Of a stretch of 26,250 nt of DNA, positions 1 to 7,600 are shown piece after piece. Within the stretch, counting starts at the first letter, position 1. Every line of letters begins with the position of its first letter. The translations under genes were made by a program, and so were the position numbers. Source of the stretch: Gaiellasilicea sp035645095 (GTDB taxonomy: Bacteria; Actinomycetota; Thermoleophilia; Gaiellales; Gaiellaceae); contig DASQNG010000034.1 of the NCBI GenBank assembly GCA_035645095.1, positions 1 through 26,250 on the forward strand. Reading direction: 5' to 3'. The notes beneath the pieces were generated by a model that was given only the letters and a program-made list of their open reading frames with translations, had not been told where the DNA came from and made no database searches.

Positions 1-102
1 GGTGGAGATGCGATCGGAGGCGACGAGCAGCAGCCGCTCGTCGTCGAGCGCGTACAGCTCTCGGACCTTGCCGCTGCCGACGTGCACGGCGCTCTCAGGC
101 AT
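1..102 (-). CDS. purC: SAICAR synthase (partial, N-terminus only)
   Basis: The leftward frame starting at the ATG at 102 gives MPESAVHVGSGKVRELYAL and continues with LLLVASDRIST to the window edge. The G-K-V-R-E-L-Y and V-A-S-D-R-I-S segments are the N-terminal nucleotide-binding signature of phosphoribosylaminoimidazole-succinocarboxamide synthase, which joins aspartate to CAIR in purine synthesis. Only about 34 codons are present; the rest lies beyond base 1. The start overlaps the 3' end of purB by 8 bp, so purC is the third gene of a purD-purB-purC operon and is probably translationally coupled. SAICAR made here is the substrate of PurB encoded just upstream. Confidence 0.92.
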   Translation of the reverse strand, partial: MPESAVHVGSGKVRELYALDDERLLLVASDRIST

Positions 103-1408
103 GCGCCGGGGCCTCCCGTCGCAGCACCGTCAGCCGGGCGAGAATCGTGTCGACGTGCCGCGTATAGGCGCCCAGATCGAAGACGGTGTTCAGGTCGACC
201 CGCGCTGCAAGCTCCGGGTCGGCGCGGACGAGCGCCGGAAAGTCGAGCCCCTCGTACCACGCGCGCATTGCGTGCCGCTGCACCGCGCGGTATGCGTCGT
301 CGCGGGAGGAGCCCGCCCCGACGAGCGCGAGCAACAGGCGCTGGCTGAAGAAGAGGCCGTGGCTCGCGTCGACGTTCTCGCGCATCCGGTCACTCCGCAC
401 GACGAGCCCCTCGACGAGCCACGTGAAGCGATCGAGCATGTAGTCGACGGCGAGGAACGCGTCCGGCAGGACCACCCGCTCCGCCGACGAGTGCGAGATG
501 TCGCGCTCGTGCCAGAGCGCGACGTTCTCGAGCCCGGTCAGGGCGGCGCTACGGACGACGCGGGCGAGCCCACAGATCCGCTCCGACACGATGGGGTTGC
601 GCTTGTGCGGCATCGCCGAGGAGCCCTTCTGGCGCCGGCCGAACGGCTCCTCGACCTCTCTCACCTCGGTCCTCGCGAGGTGCCGGATCTCGAGCGCGTA
701 GCGCTCGAGTGACGCCGCGAGGAGCGCGAGCGCGTTCAGCACCTCCGCGTGGCGGTCGCGCTGCAGGATCTGCGTCGACGTCGGCGCCGGCTCGAGCGCG
801 AGTCGTTCGCAGGCAAGCCGCTCCACCTCCGGGTCGATCGCCGCGTACGTCCCGACGGCCCCCGACAGCTTCCCGACCCGGATGCCCTCGAAGGCCGCTT
901 CGAGGCGGCCGCGGTCGCGTGCCAGCCCGAAAGCCCAGCCCGCGAGCTTGACGCCGAACGTCGTCGGCTCCGCGTGCACGCCGTGCGTACGGCCGATCGT
1001 CAGCGTGTCACGGTGCTCCTCGGCCCGGGCGACGACGGCGTCGATCGCCCGCTCGAGCCCGTCGAGGAGGAGCGTGCCGGCTGCGCCGAGCTGAAGGGAC
1101 AGCGCGGTGTCGAGGACGTCGGACGACGTGAGGCCGTAGTGGAACCAGCGACCGCCCTCACCGAGCTGCTCCGCGACGGCGTCGACGAAGGCGGCGACGT
1201 CGTGGTGGGTCTGCGCCTCGAGCTCCGCGACGCGCCGCGCTGCAGGTGCCGTGGCCGCGGCGGAGATCGCTGTCACCGCCGAGCGCGGCACGACCCCGAC
1301 CTCTGCCCATGCCTCGAGGGCCGCGAGCTCGACGTCGAGCCAGCGCTGCAGCTTCGCGTCGTCCGACCAGATCCGGGCCATGGCCGGGCGCGAGTAGCGG
1401 GGGATCAC
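95..1408 (-). CDS. purB: Adenylosuccinate lyase
   Basis: The 437-residue protein starts with GTG (V/M-I-P-R-Y-S-R-P), a typical PurB N-terminus. It belongs to the fumarase/aspartase superfamily: the signature SSAMPHKRNP is at residues 263-272 on the mobile catalytic loop, GRTHG with a catalytic histidine at 139-143, and T-H-H-D near 67-70. It cleaves SAICAR to AICAR plus fumarate and adenylosuccinate to AMP plus fumarate, so it serves both the common IMP pathway and the AMP branch (see purA at 3746-5020). Length is normal for the family. The GTG start overlaps the purD stop as GTGA (1405-1408), and its stop overlaps the purC start, so translation of the operon is coupled. Confidence 0.97.
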   Translation of the reverse strand: MIPRYSRPAMARIWSDDAKLQRWLDVELAALEAWAEVGVVPRSAVTAISAAATAPAARRVAELEAQTHHDVAAFVDAVAEQLGEGGRWFHYGLTSSDVLDTALSLQLGAAGTLLLDGLERAIDAVVARAEEHRDTLTIGRTHGVHAEPTTFGVKLAGWAFGLARDRGRLEAAFEGIRVGKLSGAVGTYAAIDPEVERLACERLALEPAPTSTQILQRDRHAEVLNALALLAASLERYALEIRHLARTEVREVEEPFGRRQKGSSAMPHKRNPIVSERICGLARVVRSAALTGLENVALWHERDISHSSAERVVLPDAFLAVDYMLDRFTWLVEGLVVRSDRMRENVDASHGLFFSQRLLLALVGAGSSRDDAYRAVQRHAMRAWYEGLDFPALVRADPELAARVDLNTVFDLGAYTRHVDTILARLTVLRREAPAHA

Positions 1409-2667
1409 GGCGCGAGTGTAGCGTCGGCGTCGGGCGGCTCCCGGCGCGCGCTACGCCCGGAGGCTGCGGCCGCGGCGGCGATGTCGCGCCGCAGCTGCAT
1501 CCCTTCGAACGAGATGAGCGCGGCCCCCTCGTAGGCGTGCCGCCGCGCTTCGTCGACCGTCTCGCCGACCGCGGTGACGCCGAGGATCCGGCCGCCGCTC
1601 GTCACCAGGGAGTTGGCGCGGAGCGCCGTCCCTGCGTGGAAGACGAGCGCACCTACCGCCTCCGCATCGACGACGCCCCGGATCGGGGTTCCGGTGTCGC
1701 CGCGGGCCGGGTAACCACCGGCAGCGAGCACGACCGTCACGGCCGCTCCCGCCGTTCCCGCGAGCTCCACCCCCGCCAGCTCGCCGGACGCCGCCGCCGC
1801 GAGCGCCGACAGCAAGTCTCCGTCGAGCAGCGGGAGGATCGACTGCGTCTCCGGGTCGCCGAACCGGCAGTTGAACTCGAGCACCCTCAGCCCCTCCTCC
1901 GTCAGGATCAGTCCCGCGAAGAGCAGGCCGACGAAGGGCGTCCCCCGGCGGGCGAGCTCCCGTACGACGGGCCGATGCACCCGGTCGAGGATTTCCTCGA
2001 CCTGCTGCGGCGAGAGCAGGTCGACCGGCGCGTACGACCCCATCCCGCCGGTGTTCGGCCCGGTGTCGCCGTCGCCGAGCCGCTTGAAGTCCTGCGCCGG
2101 CGGCAGCGCCAGCACGTCGCGGCCGTCGCTGAGGGCGAGAAGCGAGACCTCCTCGCCCTCGAGCAGCTCCTCGATCACGAGCGGGCCGTCGTAGCGCGCG
2201 GCGGCACCGAGCGCCGCGTCGACGTCCGCAGCCGTTCGACAGACGAAGACACCCTTGCCCGCTGCCAGGCCGTCCACCTTCACGACGCACGGCGCGCACG
2301 CCACCGGCAGCGCCCGGGCGAAGGGGACGTTCGCTGCGCGCATCACGTCCTTCGCGAACGTTTTCGAACCCTCGATGCGAGCCGCCGCGCGGCCGGGACC
2401 GAAGACACCGACTCCGGCGTGCCGCAGCTCGTCCGCGACGCCGGCCACGAGCGGCGCCTCCGGCCCGATCACCGCAAGGTCGACGTCGAGGCTGCGCGCC
2501 AAGCCAAGGAGGGCTTCACCGTCCTCGGCCCGCACGGGATGGCACTCACCGAGCTCCGCGATGCCGGGGTTTCCCGGTGCCGCGTGCAGCTGCACGTCCG
2601 CCGCGGTGCCGAGCTTCCAGGCGAGCGCGTGCTCGCGGCCTCCCGACCCGACTAGGAGCACCTTCAC
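1405..2667 (-). CDS. purD: Phosphoribosylamine-glycine ligase (GAR synthetase)
   Basis: The 420-residue protein begins at a GTG reading V-K-V-L-L-V-G-S-G-G-R-E-H-A, the canonical N-terminal motif of PurD. The open frame extends upstream but that extension has no family similarity. It is an ATP-grasp ligase that joins glycine to phosphoribosylamine in the second step of purine synthesis. The ATP-grasp core (K-V-D-G-L-A-A-G-K-G-V) and the metal/ATP-binding E-F-N-C-R-F-G-D-P-E-T segment are both visible. It is the first gene of the purD-purB-purC operon. A TAGACT -10 box ends 8 nt before the GTG and no Shine-Dalgarno sequence is visible, so the mRNA is probably leaderless. Confidence 0.96.
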   Translation of the reverse strand: MKVLLVGSGGREHALAWKLGTAADVQLHAAPGNPGIAELGECHPVRAEDGEALLGLARSLDVDLAVIGPEAPLVAGVADELRHAGVGVFGPGRAAARIEGSKTFAKDVMRAANVPFARALPVACAPCVVKVDGLAAGKGVFVCRTAADVDAALGAAARYDGPLVIEELLEGEEVSLLALSDGRDVLALPPAQDFKRLGDGDTGPNTGGMGSYAPVDLLSPQQVEEILDRVHRPVVRELARRGTPFVGLLFAGLILTEEGLRVLEFNCRFGDPETQSILPLLDGDLLSALAAAASGELAGVELAGTAGAAVTVVLAAGGYPARGDTGTPIRGVVDAEAVGALVFHAGTALRANSLVTSGGRILGVTAVGETVDEARRHAYEGAALISFEGMQLRRDIAAAAAASGRSARREPPDADATLAP

Positions 2668-2675
2668 GGCGGCCG

Positions 2676-2681
2676 AGTCTA
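2676..2681 (-). promoter_or_regulatory. -10 box of the purD operon
   Basis: TAGACT on the minus strand matches TANNNT and ends 8 nt upstream of the purD GTG. With transcription starting about 7 nt downstream, the transcript would begin at or next to the start codon. No convincing -35 is visible. Confidence 0.5.
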
Positions 2682-2731
2682 CTGCCGCTGCCGGCGTTTG
2701 AGAGCCGCGGCGCCGGTGCATCACGTCACGC

Positions 2732-3049
2732 ATGACGCAGAACGAGCCGGGCCTGGAGCTCCACGAGTGGGAGACGCGCTGGAGCGAGCTGGACGAGCTG
2801 TTCGCCGACGACCCGGCGGGCGCGCTCCCGGAGGCATGCGACTTCGTCGAGCAGACGCTGACCGAGAGCGGCATCGCCGCGGAGGAGGTCGGCGGGGAGA
2901 ACGACGAGGTGCTCGCCGCCTACCGCGCCGCCCGCGAGACCTCGGATCGGATCGAGCGCGGCGACGAGGTGGGGCCGGGAGACGTCGCGGCCGCGATCGA
3001 GAACCTCCGCGCGGTCTACGAGACTCTCCGCGTCAGCCGCCAGACCTGA
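2732..3049 (+). CDS. Small acidic protein, unknown function
   Basis: A 105-residue ORF is divergent from purD, starting at ATG 2732 (M-T-Q-N-E-P-G-L-E-L). It is strongly acidic, rich in Glu/Asp/Ala, has no signal peptide, membrane segment or cysteine pair, and looks all-helical (W-E-T-R-W-S-E-L-D-E-L-F; a C-terminal helix A-I-E-N-L-R-A-V-Y-E-T-L). Codon use is G/C-ending as in its neighbours, which supports real coding. I do not recognise a named family. The N-terminal W/E/L pattern suggests a soluble helical-bundle protein, but function cannot be assigned. Confidence 0.65.
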   Translation: MTQNEPGLELHEWETRWSELDELFADDPAGALPEACDFVEQTLTESGIAAEEVGGENDEVLAAYRAARETSDRIERGDEVGPGDVAAAIENLRAVYETLRVSRQT

Positions 3050-3745
3050 CAGGGCATCGCCTCGGTGGAAGAACCGGCACGTATCCGGCACGCCGGCGGA
3101 ACACACGGCTGCGCCGCCTCGGAATAGGCTCGACGCCGTGGGGAGGAGGTCGGTGGCCCAAGTGATGGCCGCCGCAGACGTGGCCGGAAACGGCTCGTGA
3201 CACAGGGGTAGGGCTGCGCCTCGTCCGGGCTGTGACAGTATCTCCGTTGGCGCTGGACGTGGCCGTGTACTGACGTGCTGCCAGCCGCTCTCTTCGCCCC
3301 CGCCTGCGGAGTACCCGACAAGGTCGCGGTCGTTCGCTCCCGGCCCCCGGCGCAGCCACGCTCCTGGCCCAGCCAACGCTCCCGGCCCGGCGCAGCCACA
3401 CTCCTCGCCCCAGCGACCCTCGCAGCCACGCTCTTCTGGGGCAATGACGGGCTTGCCTGCAGGCTGATCGGGTCGGCAACCAGCCGACATTGCTGCAGAC
3501 CGGCTCCCTCAGCCTCCGCTTCGATCGCCTGCTGGACGCACCCGCCGAAACCCGACCGGCGACCGGTCCGCGCGGACGGCATGATCAGCCGGTAACACCC
3601 CGAGACGACCGCAACGGCCGCAGTCCCTGACTCACTCGTCTTCCTGCGTCACGACGGCCGCCGTTCCGGACCCCCGCAGCACTGGTTACCGCCCCGCGTG
3701 CCTAGCTCCTCCGCGCCGCGCGACCAGCGCCAGCGGCCGGGGACG
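3050..3745. other. Gene-free stretch between the small acidic ORF and purA
   Basis: About 700 bp with no frame that looks coding. Short open frames exist on both strands, but their codon use is unlike that of the neighbours and their translations are proline/arginine/serine-rich without motifs. The stretch holds the imperfect direct repeats annotated separately. A short translation around 3412-3470 (L-A-A-T-L-F-W-G) faintly recalls the N-terminus of an EamA-type transporter but has no continuing homology, so it could be a relic or chance. No intrinsic terminator with a T-run is visible. Confidence 0.5.
3351..3439. repeat. Imperfect short direct repeats, about 20/40-bp spacing
   Basis: Copies of CGCAGCCACRCTC start at 3351, 3391 and 3421, and a degenerate copy (AGCCAACGCTC) starts at 3371. 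The first two full copies extend to about 20 bp (CGCAGCCACGCTCCTGGCCC versus CGCAGCCACACTCCTCGCCC). Spacing is 40 bp and then 30 bp, with the degenerate copy at the 20-bp midpoint. It is non-coding and lacks the regularity of a CRISPR array. Confidence 0.6.
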
Positions 3746-5020
3746 CTACGCCCGCGCGAGGACCTGATCGCGTGCGGCGCCGGTGCCGATTAGTTCCACC
3801 GGCACGTCGAGCTCCCGCTCGACGAGCTCGACGTAGGCTCGCGCTGCCGGCGGGAGGTCGGCCGCGGTCGTGCAGCCCTCCAGCTGCGTCGCCCACCCCT
3901 CCACGCTTCGCAGCACGGCTTCGCAGTGGTGGAAGTCGCTCTGGTGCGCGGGGAACTCCGACGTCTCGCTCCCGTCAGGGAGCCGGTAGGCGACGCAGAC
4001 CTGGAGTTCGTCGAACGTCGAGAGAACGTCGAGCTTCGTGAGTGCGAGCGCCGTGATCCCGTTCAGCCGGACGGCGTAGCGCAGCGCGACGAGGTCGAGC
4101 CAGCCGGGCCGCCGCTCGCGCCCTGTGACCGTGCCGTACTCCTGGCCGAGCTCGCGCACCTCGGCGCCGACCTCCTCGTCCATCTCGCTCGGGAACGGCC
4201 CGGCGCCGACGCGCGTCACGTACGCCTTCGACACCCCGAGCACCTCGTCGATCCGCGTCGGCCCGATCCCGATGCCGGTGGCGGCCGCGCCGGCGACCGG
4301 GTTCGACGAGGTCACGAACGGATACGTGCCGTGGTCGAGGTCGAGGAGCGTCCCCTGCGCCCCCTCGAGCAGCACCCGCCGCCCCTCGCGCAGCGCTTGG
4401 TCGACGAGGAGCGACGTGTCGGCGACGAACGGCCGCAGCCGCTGCGCGTGATCCTCGTAGCGCCCTGCGACGTCCTCGAGGTCGAACGGCTCGAGCTCGT
4501 AGACACGCTCGAGCCAGACGTTCTTCTCGGCAAGCGCCGTCGCGATCTTCTGCCGGAGGATTTTCGGGTCGAGCAGGTCCTGCACCCGGATCCCGATGCG
4601 CGCCGCCTTGTCGGCGTACGCCGGCCCGATCCCGCGTCGGGTCGTGCCGATCTGCAACTTCCCTAGCCGCTTCTCGCTCGCTCCGTCGAGCGCGATGTGC
4701 CACGGCATGATCAGGTGCGCGTTCCCCGAGACGCGCAGCGAGTCGACCGGGAGGCCGCGCTCCGTCAGCTCGTCCATCTCCGCGAGCAGTACCTCCGGGT
4801 CGACGACGCAGCCGTTCCCGAGGACGCTCAGCTTGCCGGAGACGATCCCGGACGGGAGCTGGCGGAACTTGAAGGTCTCGCCGGCCACGACGACGGTGTG
4901 CCCGGCGTTCGGCCCACCCTGGTAGCGACAGACGACGTCGGACTCCTGCGCGAGCAGGTCGACGATCTTCCCCTTCCCCTCGTCGCCCCACTGGGCGCCG
5001 ACGATGACGGTCGCGGGCAC
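3746..5020 (-). CDS. purA: Adenylosuccinate synthetase
   Basis: The 424-residue protein starts with GTG (V/M-P-A-T-V-I-V-G-A-Q-W-G-D-E-G-K-G-K). The P-loop-like GDEGKGK at residues 12-18 and GPNAGHT at 36-42 are the family signatures; further conserved segments include R-R-G-I-G-P-A-Y and G-A-Q-G-T-L-L-D-L-D-H-G-T-Y-P-F-V-T-S-S-N. It catalyses GTP-dependent formation of adenylosuccinate from IMP and aspartate, the first step of the AMP branch; PurB (95-1408) completes it. Length is normal. It lies 34 bp downstream of dnaB on the same strand but has its own putative -10 box 6 nt before the start, so it may be read both from dnaB and from its own leaderless promoter. Confidence 0.97.
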   Translation of the reverse strand: MPATVIVGAQWGDEGKGKIVDLLAQESDVVCRYQGGPNAGHTVVVAGETFKFRQLPSGIVSGKLSVLGNGCVVDPEVLLAEMDELTERGLPVDSLRVSGNAHLIMPWHIALDGASEKRLGKLQIGTTRRGIGPAYADKAARIGIRVQDLLDPKILRQKIATALAEKNVWLERVYELEPFDLEDVAGRYEDHAQRLRPFVADTSLLVDQALREGRRVLLEGAQGTLLDLDHGTYPFVTSSNPVAGAAATGIGIGPTRIDEVLGVSKAYVTRVGAGPFPSEMDEEVGAEVRELGQEYGTVTGRERRPGWLDLVALRYAVRLNGITALALTKLDVLSTFDELQVCVAYRLPDGSETSEFPAHQSDFHHCEAVLRSVEGWATQLEGCTTAADLPPAARAYVELVERELDVPVELIGTGAARDQVLARA

Positions 5021-5026
5021 CGCGCG

Positions 5027-5032
5027 ATTCTG
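5027..5032 (-). promoter_or_regulatory. -10 box of purA
   Basis: CAGAAT on the minus strand (A at position 2, T at position 6) ends 6 nt before the purA GTG. This fits leaderless initiation and the same spacing is seen at other genes here. Confidence 0.4.
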
Positions 5033-5054
5033 CCGGATGCGTCGGCGGCCGGCC

Positions 5055-6407
5055 TCAGCCGGCGGCGAGATCGGCGAACTTCGCGTACCGCTTCAGGAAT
5101 GACAGCTTCACCGTGTCGGTGGCGCCGTTTCGGTGCTTCGCGAGGATCAGCTCGGCGATCCCCTGCTGCTCGGACTCCTCCCCGTTGTAGTACTCGTCGC
5201 GGTAGACGAAGCCGACGAGGTCGGCGTCCTGCTCGATCGACCCAGACTCGCGCAGGTCGGAGAGGATCGGCCGCTTGTCGTGCCGCTGCTCGACCGCGCG
5301 CGAGAGCTGCGAGAGCGCGAGGATCGGCACGTCGAGGTCGCGGGCGAGCACCTTCAGCGCGCGGGAGATCTGCGAGACCTCCTGGACGCGGTTCTCGACG
5401 TTCCCGCCCGAGCTCATCAGCTGCAGGTAGTCGACGATGATCAGCCCGAGCCGCGGCTCGCGCGACTTCAGGCGGCGCGCCTTCGAGCGGATCTCGCCCA
5501 TCGTGATCGAGCCGGTGTCGTCCACCCAGATCGGCGCCTTCATCAGCTTGTCGCACGCGGCGGTCAGGCGCGGCCAGTCCTCGGGCTTGAGCTTCCCGGT
5601 GCGGAGGTTCTGCGAGTCGACCCGCGCCTCGGCGCACATCATCCGCTGCGTCACCTCGCTCTTCGACATCTCGAGCGTGAAGAGGGCGACGGGGATGTCC
5701 TGCCGCACGGCGAGGTTCTGCGCGATCCCGAGTGCGAGCGCCGACTTTCCCATCGACGGCCGGGCGGCGAGGATGATCAGGTTGCCCGGCTGGAAGCCGG
5801 ACGTCAGCTTGTCGAGCTCCTTGAAGCCCGTGGGCGTGCCCGTCACCTCCACGCCGGCCTCGTACAGGTGCATGATTCGCTCGAAGCTCTCCTTCAGGAG
5901 CACCTCGATGTGGGAGAAGTCGCCGGTGACGCGTTGCTGCGCGAGCTCGAAGACGACCTGCTCGGCCCGGTCGACGAGGTCCGACGTCTCCCCCGGGCGC
6001 TCCTGGCCGAGCCGCGCGATCTCCTGGCCGGCACGGACGAGCCGCCGCAGCGTCGCCATCTCACGCACGATCCGCGCGTAGTGCGCTGCGTTCGCAGTGG
6101 CGGGGACCAGGGCGGCGAGCTCGTGCACCTTCGCCTTGCCGCCGACCCGGTCGAGCTCGCCTGCCTCCTCGAGCGCGTCGGTGACCGTGATCGCGTCGAC
6201 CGGCTCGCCGCGCTGCGCGAGCCGCCGGCACGTGCCGAAGATCGTCCCGTGGCTCTCGCGGTAGAAGTCGTCGGGCGTCAGGATCTCGGTCACCGCGTCG
6301 ATCGCCGCCGACGAGAGCAGCATCGCGCCGAGGACCGACTCCTCCGCCTCGAGGTTCTGCGGCGGGACGTGCGGAGGCGAGTGCGGGGGTGCGGCTACCG
6401 AAGCCAT
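5055..6407 (-). CDS. dnaB: Replicative DNA helicase
   Basis: The 450-residue hexameric helicase unwinds DNA ahead of the replisome. The ATG at 6407 (M-A-S-V-A-A-P-P-H-S) was chosen because the family N-terminus (P-P-Q-N-L-E-A-E-E-S-V-L-G) follows directly; the frame is open further upstream but that part is not homologous. The N-terminal DnaB domain covers about residues 16-120 and the RecA-like ATPase about 185-445. The latter has Walker A ARPSMGKSAL at 215-224, Walker B LIIVDYLQLM at 322-331, the R-E-S-G-S-I-E-Q-D-A-D segment and K-H-R-N-G at 424-428. No intein interrupts the Walker A or H4 regions, where inteins often sit in this family. It is downstream of rpsF-ssb-rpsR-rplI, a common bacterial arrangement. 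Confidence 0.97.
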   Translation of the reverse strand: MASVAAPPHSPPHVPPQNLEAEESVLGAMLLSSAAIDAVTEILTPDDFYRESHGTIFGTCRRLAQRGEPVDAITVTDALEEAGELDRVGGKAKVHELAALVPATANAAHYARIVREMATLRRLVRAGQEIARLGQERPGETSDLVDRAEQVVFELAQQRVTGDFSHIEVLLKESFERIMHLYEAGVEVTGTPTGFKELDKLTSGFQPGNLIILAARPSMGKSALALGIAQNLAVRQDIPVALFTLEMSKSEVTQRMMCAEARVDSQNLRTGKLKPEDWPRLTAACDKLMKAPIWVDDTGSITMGEIRSKARRLKSREPRLGLIIVDYLQLMSSGGNVENRVQEVSQISRALKVLARDLDVPILALSQLSRAVEQRHDKRPILSDLRESGSIEQDADLVGFVYRDEYYNGEESEQQGIAELILAKHRNGATDTVKLSFLKRYAKFADLAAG

Positions 6408-6442
6408 GGCCGCAGGTAAGCCGTCCTCGTGGGACGGGTCAA

Positions 6443-6574
6443 CCGCTGTTGATCCACAGCGGCGGGAGCCGGCGCGAGGGCGGTGGCAGCAGGTGGAACG
6501 GAACGCACGTTCGCACCAGTATCCCCAACAGCTCGGACGTGCGCGCCGCGCGCCGGCCGTGCCGTCCACAGCGG
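6443..6574. promoter_or_regulatory. dnaB upstream region with TCCACAGCGG motifs
   Basis: In the 246-bp gap before dnaB, TCCACAGCGG occurs at 6453-6462 (in TTGATCCACA) and 6565-6574, and once more inside rplI near 6760. The first is part of a 7-bp inverted repeat, CCGCTGT (6443-6449) / ACAGCGG (6456-6462). The core TCCACA matches the conserved half of DnaA boxes, but the 5' bases deviate from TTATCCACA/TTGTCCACA. No obvious -10/-35 pair for dnaB was found. Confidence 0.35.
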
Positions 6575-6608
6575 TCGGCCGCGTTCTTCCCGCACGGAGC
6601 GCCGAATT

Positions 6609-6644
6609 CACAGCGTGCTCCACACGGCTGTGGAGCACGCTGTG
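6609..6644 (-). terminator. Perfect 16-bp inverted repeat between rplI and dnaB
   Basis: CACAGCGTGCTCCACA, a 4-nt CGGC loop, and the exact reverse complement. It begins 9 nt after the rplI stop in the direction of transcription. The RNA would form a very stable hairpin, but no U-run follows, so it could be a Rho-assisted or attenuating terminator, a processing/stability hairpin for the ribosomal operon, or a protein-binding palindrome, since each arm contains the DnaA-box-like core TCCACA. Confidence 0.6.
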
Positions 6645-6653
6645 GGAAACCAG

Positions 6654-7322
6654 CTAGCGGGCGGTCGCGTCGTCGTCGGCGGCCGGCGGCACGTCGGCGG
6701 CGCCGTCCTCTGCGGGCTCGTCGAACCCCGTCGGCCTCTCGGCTTCGGCCGACACGCCGTCCACAGCGGGCGCCTCCTCGGGGAAGAACGTCTCTGCGAC
6801 CGCCTCCGGCTCGGGCTCGGCGGCGGCACGCTCCGCCGCCTCCATCGCCGCCAGCTCCTCCTCCGGCGGCAGCTCGCCGCCCTCGGGGACGACGAGCGTC
6901 TTCACCTCGGCGCGCACGTCCTCGAAGACGTCAACCGGCACCGAGTAGCGCCCGATTCGCTTCAGCGTCTCGATCCCGACCTTGCGCCGGTCGACGCGGA
7001 TCTTGCGCGTGCGCCAGATCTCGTCCGCGATGTCGGTCGGCGTGACGGAGCCGAAGAGCGCGCCGGTGGGGCCTGCCTTCATCTCGAAGCGGAGCACCGT
7101 CCGCCCGAGCAGATCGGCGACCTCGCGCGCCTGCTCCACGGAGCGCGCCTCGTGCCGCGCCCGCTGCTCGTCGATCCGCTTCAGCTCCGCGACGCGGCCC
7201 GCCGTCGCGAGCTCGGCGAGCCGCCGCGGCAGGAGGTAGTTGCGCGCGTAGCCGCGCGCGACGCTCACGACCTCGCCGCGGAGGCCGACCTTCTCGACGT
7301 CCTTCAGCAGGATGACGTCCAC
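6654..7322 (-). CDS. rplI: Ribosomal protein bL9 with long acidic C-terminal extension
   Basis: The 222-residue protein starts with GTG at 7322 (V/M-D-V-I-L-L-K-D-V-E-K-V-G), whose first base is the last base of the rpsR stop, so the genes are coupled. Residues 1-50 form the N-terminal L9 domain (G-Y-A-R-N-Y-L-L-P-R), followed by the connecting helix and the C-terminal domain (about 80-148: G-A-L-F-G-S-V-T, K-R-I-G, V-E-V/A-E-V-K-like end). It binds 23S rRNA at the L1 stalk base and helps keep reading frame. Unusually, about 70 residues follow the normal end near residue 150; they are rich in Glu, Ala and Pro and look disordered. The GTG was chosen over the longer open frame because the family N-terminus starts exactly there. 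Confidence 0.95.
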   Translation of the reverse strand: MDVILLKDVEKVGLRGEVVSVARGYARNYLLPRRLAELATAGRVAELKRIDEQRARHEARSVEQAREVADLLGRTVLRFEMKAGPTGALFGSVTPTDIADEIWRTRKIRVDRRKVGIETLKRIGRYSVPVDVFEDVRAEVKTLVVPEGGELPPEEELAAMEAAERAAAEPEPEAVAETFFPEEAPAVDGVSAEAERPTGFDEPAEDGAADVPPAADDDATAR

Positions 7323-7591
7323 TAGCGCTGCTCCACGTACGGCAGGAGCGCCATCTCGCGCGCCCGCTTCACGGCGACGGCGACCTGGCGCTGGTGGCGC
7401 CGGCAGGCGCCGGTGATGCGCCGGTTGCGGATCTTGCCCTTCTCCGAGATGTAGCGGCGGAGCTGGTTCACGTTCTTGTAGTCGACCTCCTCCACCTTGT
7501 CCTTGCAGAAGAGGCAGCTCTTGCGCCGCCCGGGGGCGGTGGCGGATCCCGGGCGCTTGCGCGACCGGTCCTGTGTCTTCGGCTGGGCCAT
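7322..7591 (-). CDS. rpsR: Ribosomal protein bS18
   Basis: The 89-residue basic protein contains the S18 core D-Y-K-N-V-N-Q-L-R-R-Y-I-S-E-K-G-K-I and R-R-I-T-G-A-C-R-R-H-Q-R-Q. The pair C-L-F-C plus the later C-R-R-H suggests a zinc-binding (C+) form. S18 partners with S6 on the small subunit platform, and rpsF is two genes upstream in the same operon. It starts 9 nt after the ssb stop and shares one base with the rplI start. Start is the ATG of M-A-Q-P-K-T-Q-D; a GGAGATCCCGATGGCC context gives a Shine-Dalgarno-like GGAG. Confidence 0.96.
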   Translation of the reverse strand: MAQPKTQDRSRKRPGSATAPGRRKSCLFCKDKVEEVDYKNVNQLRRYISEKGKIRNRRITGACRRHQRQVAVAVKRAREMALLPYVEQR

Positions 7592-7600
7592 CGGGATCTC

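Noticed and set aside
3351..3439. CRISPR array
   Set aside because: The repeats are imperfect and unevenly spaced, have no unique spacers of constant length, and no cas genes are present.
3275..3595. EamA-type transporter fragment
   Set aside because: Only about eight residues are suggestive; the rest of the frame has no membrane helices or homology, so it is not annotated as a gene or pseudogene.
5055..6407. Intein in dnaB
   Set aside because: Inteins are common at the Walker A and H4 sites of DnaB, but both are uninterrupted here and the length is normal.
6408..6638. An upstream extension of dnaB to 6638
   Set aside because: The extra residues have no DnaB similarity, run through the inverted repeat, and the canonical N-terminus follows the ATG at 6407.
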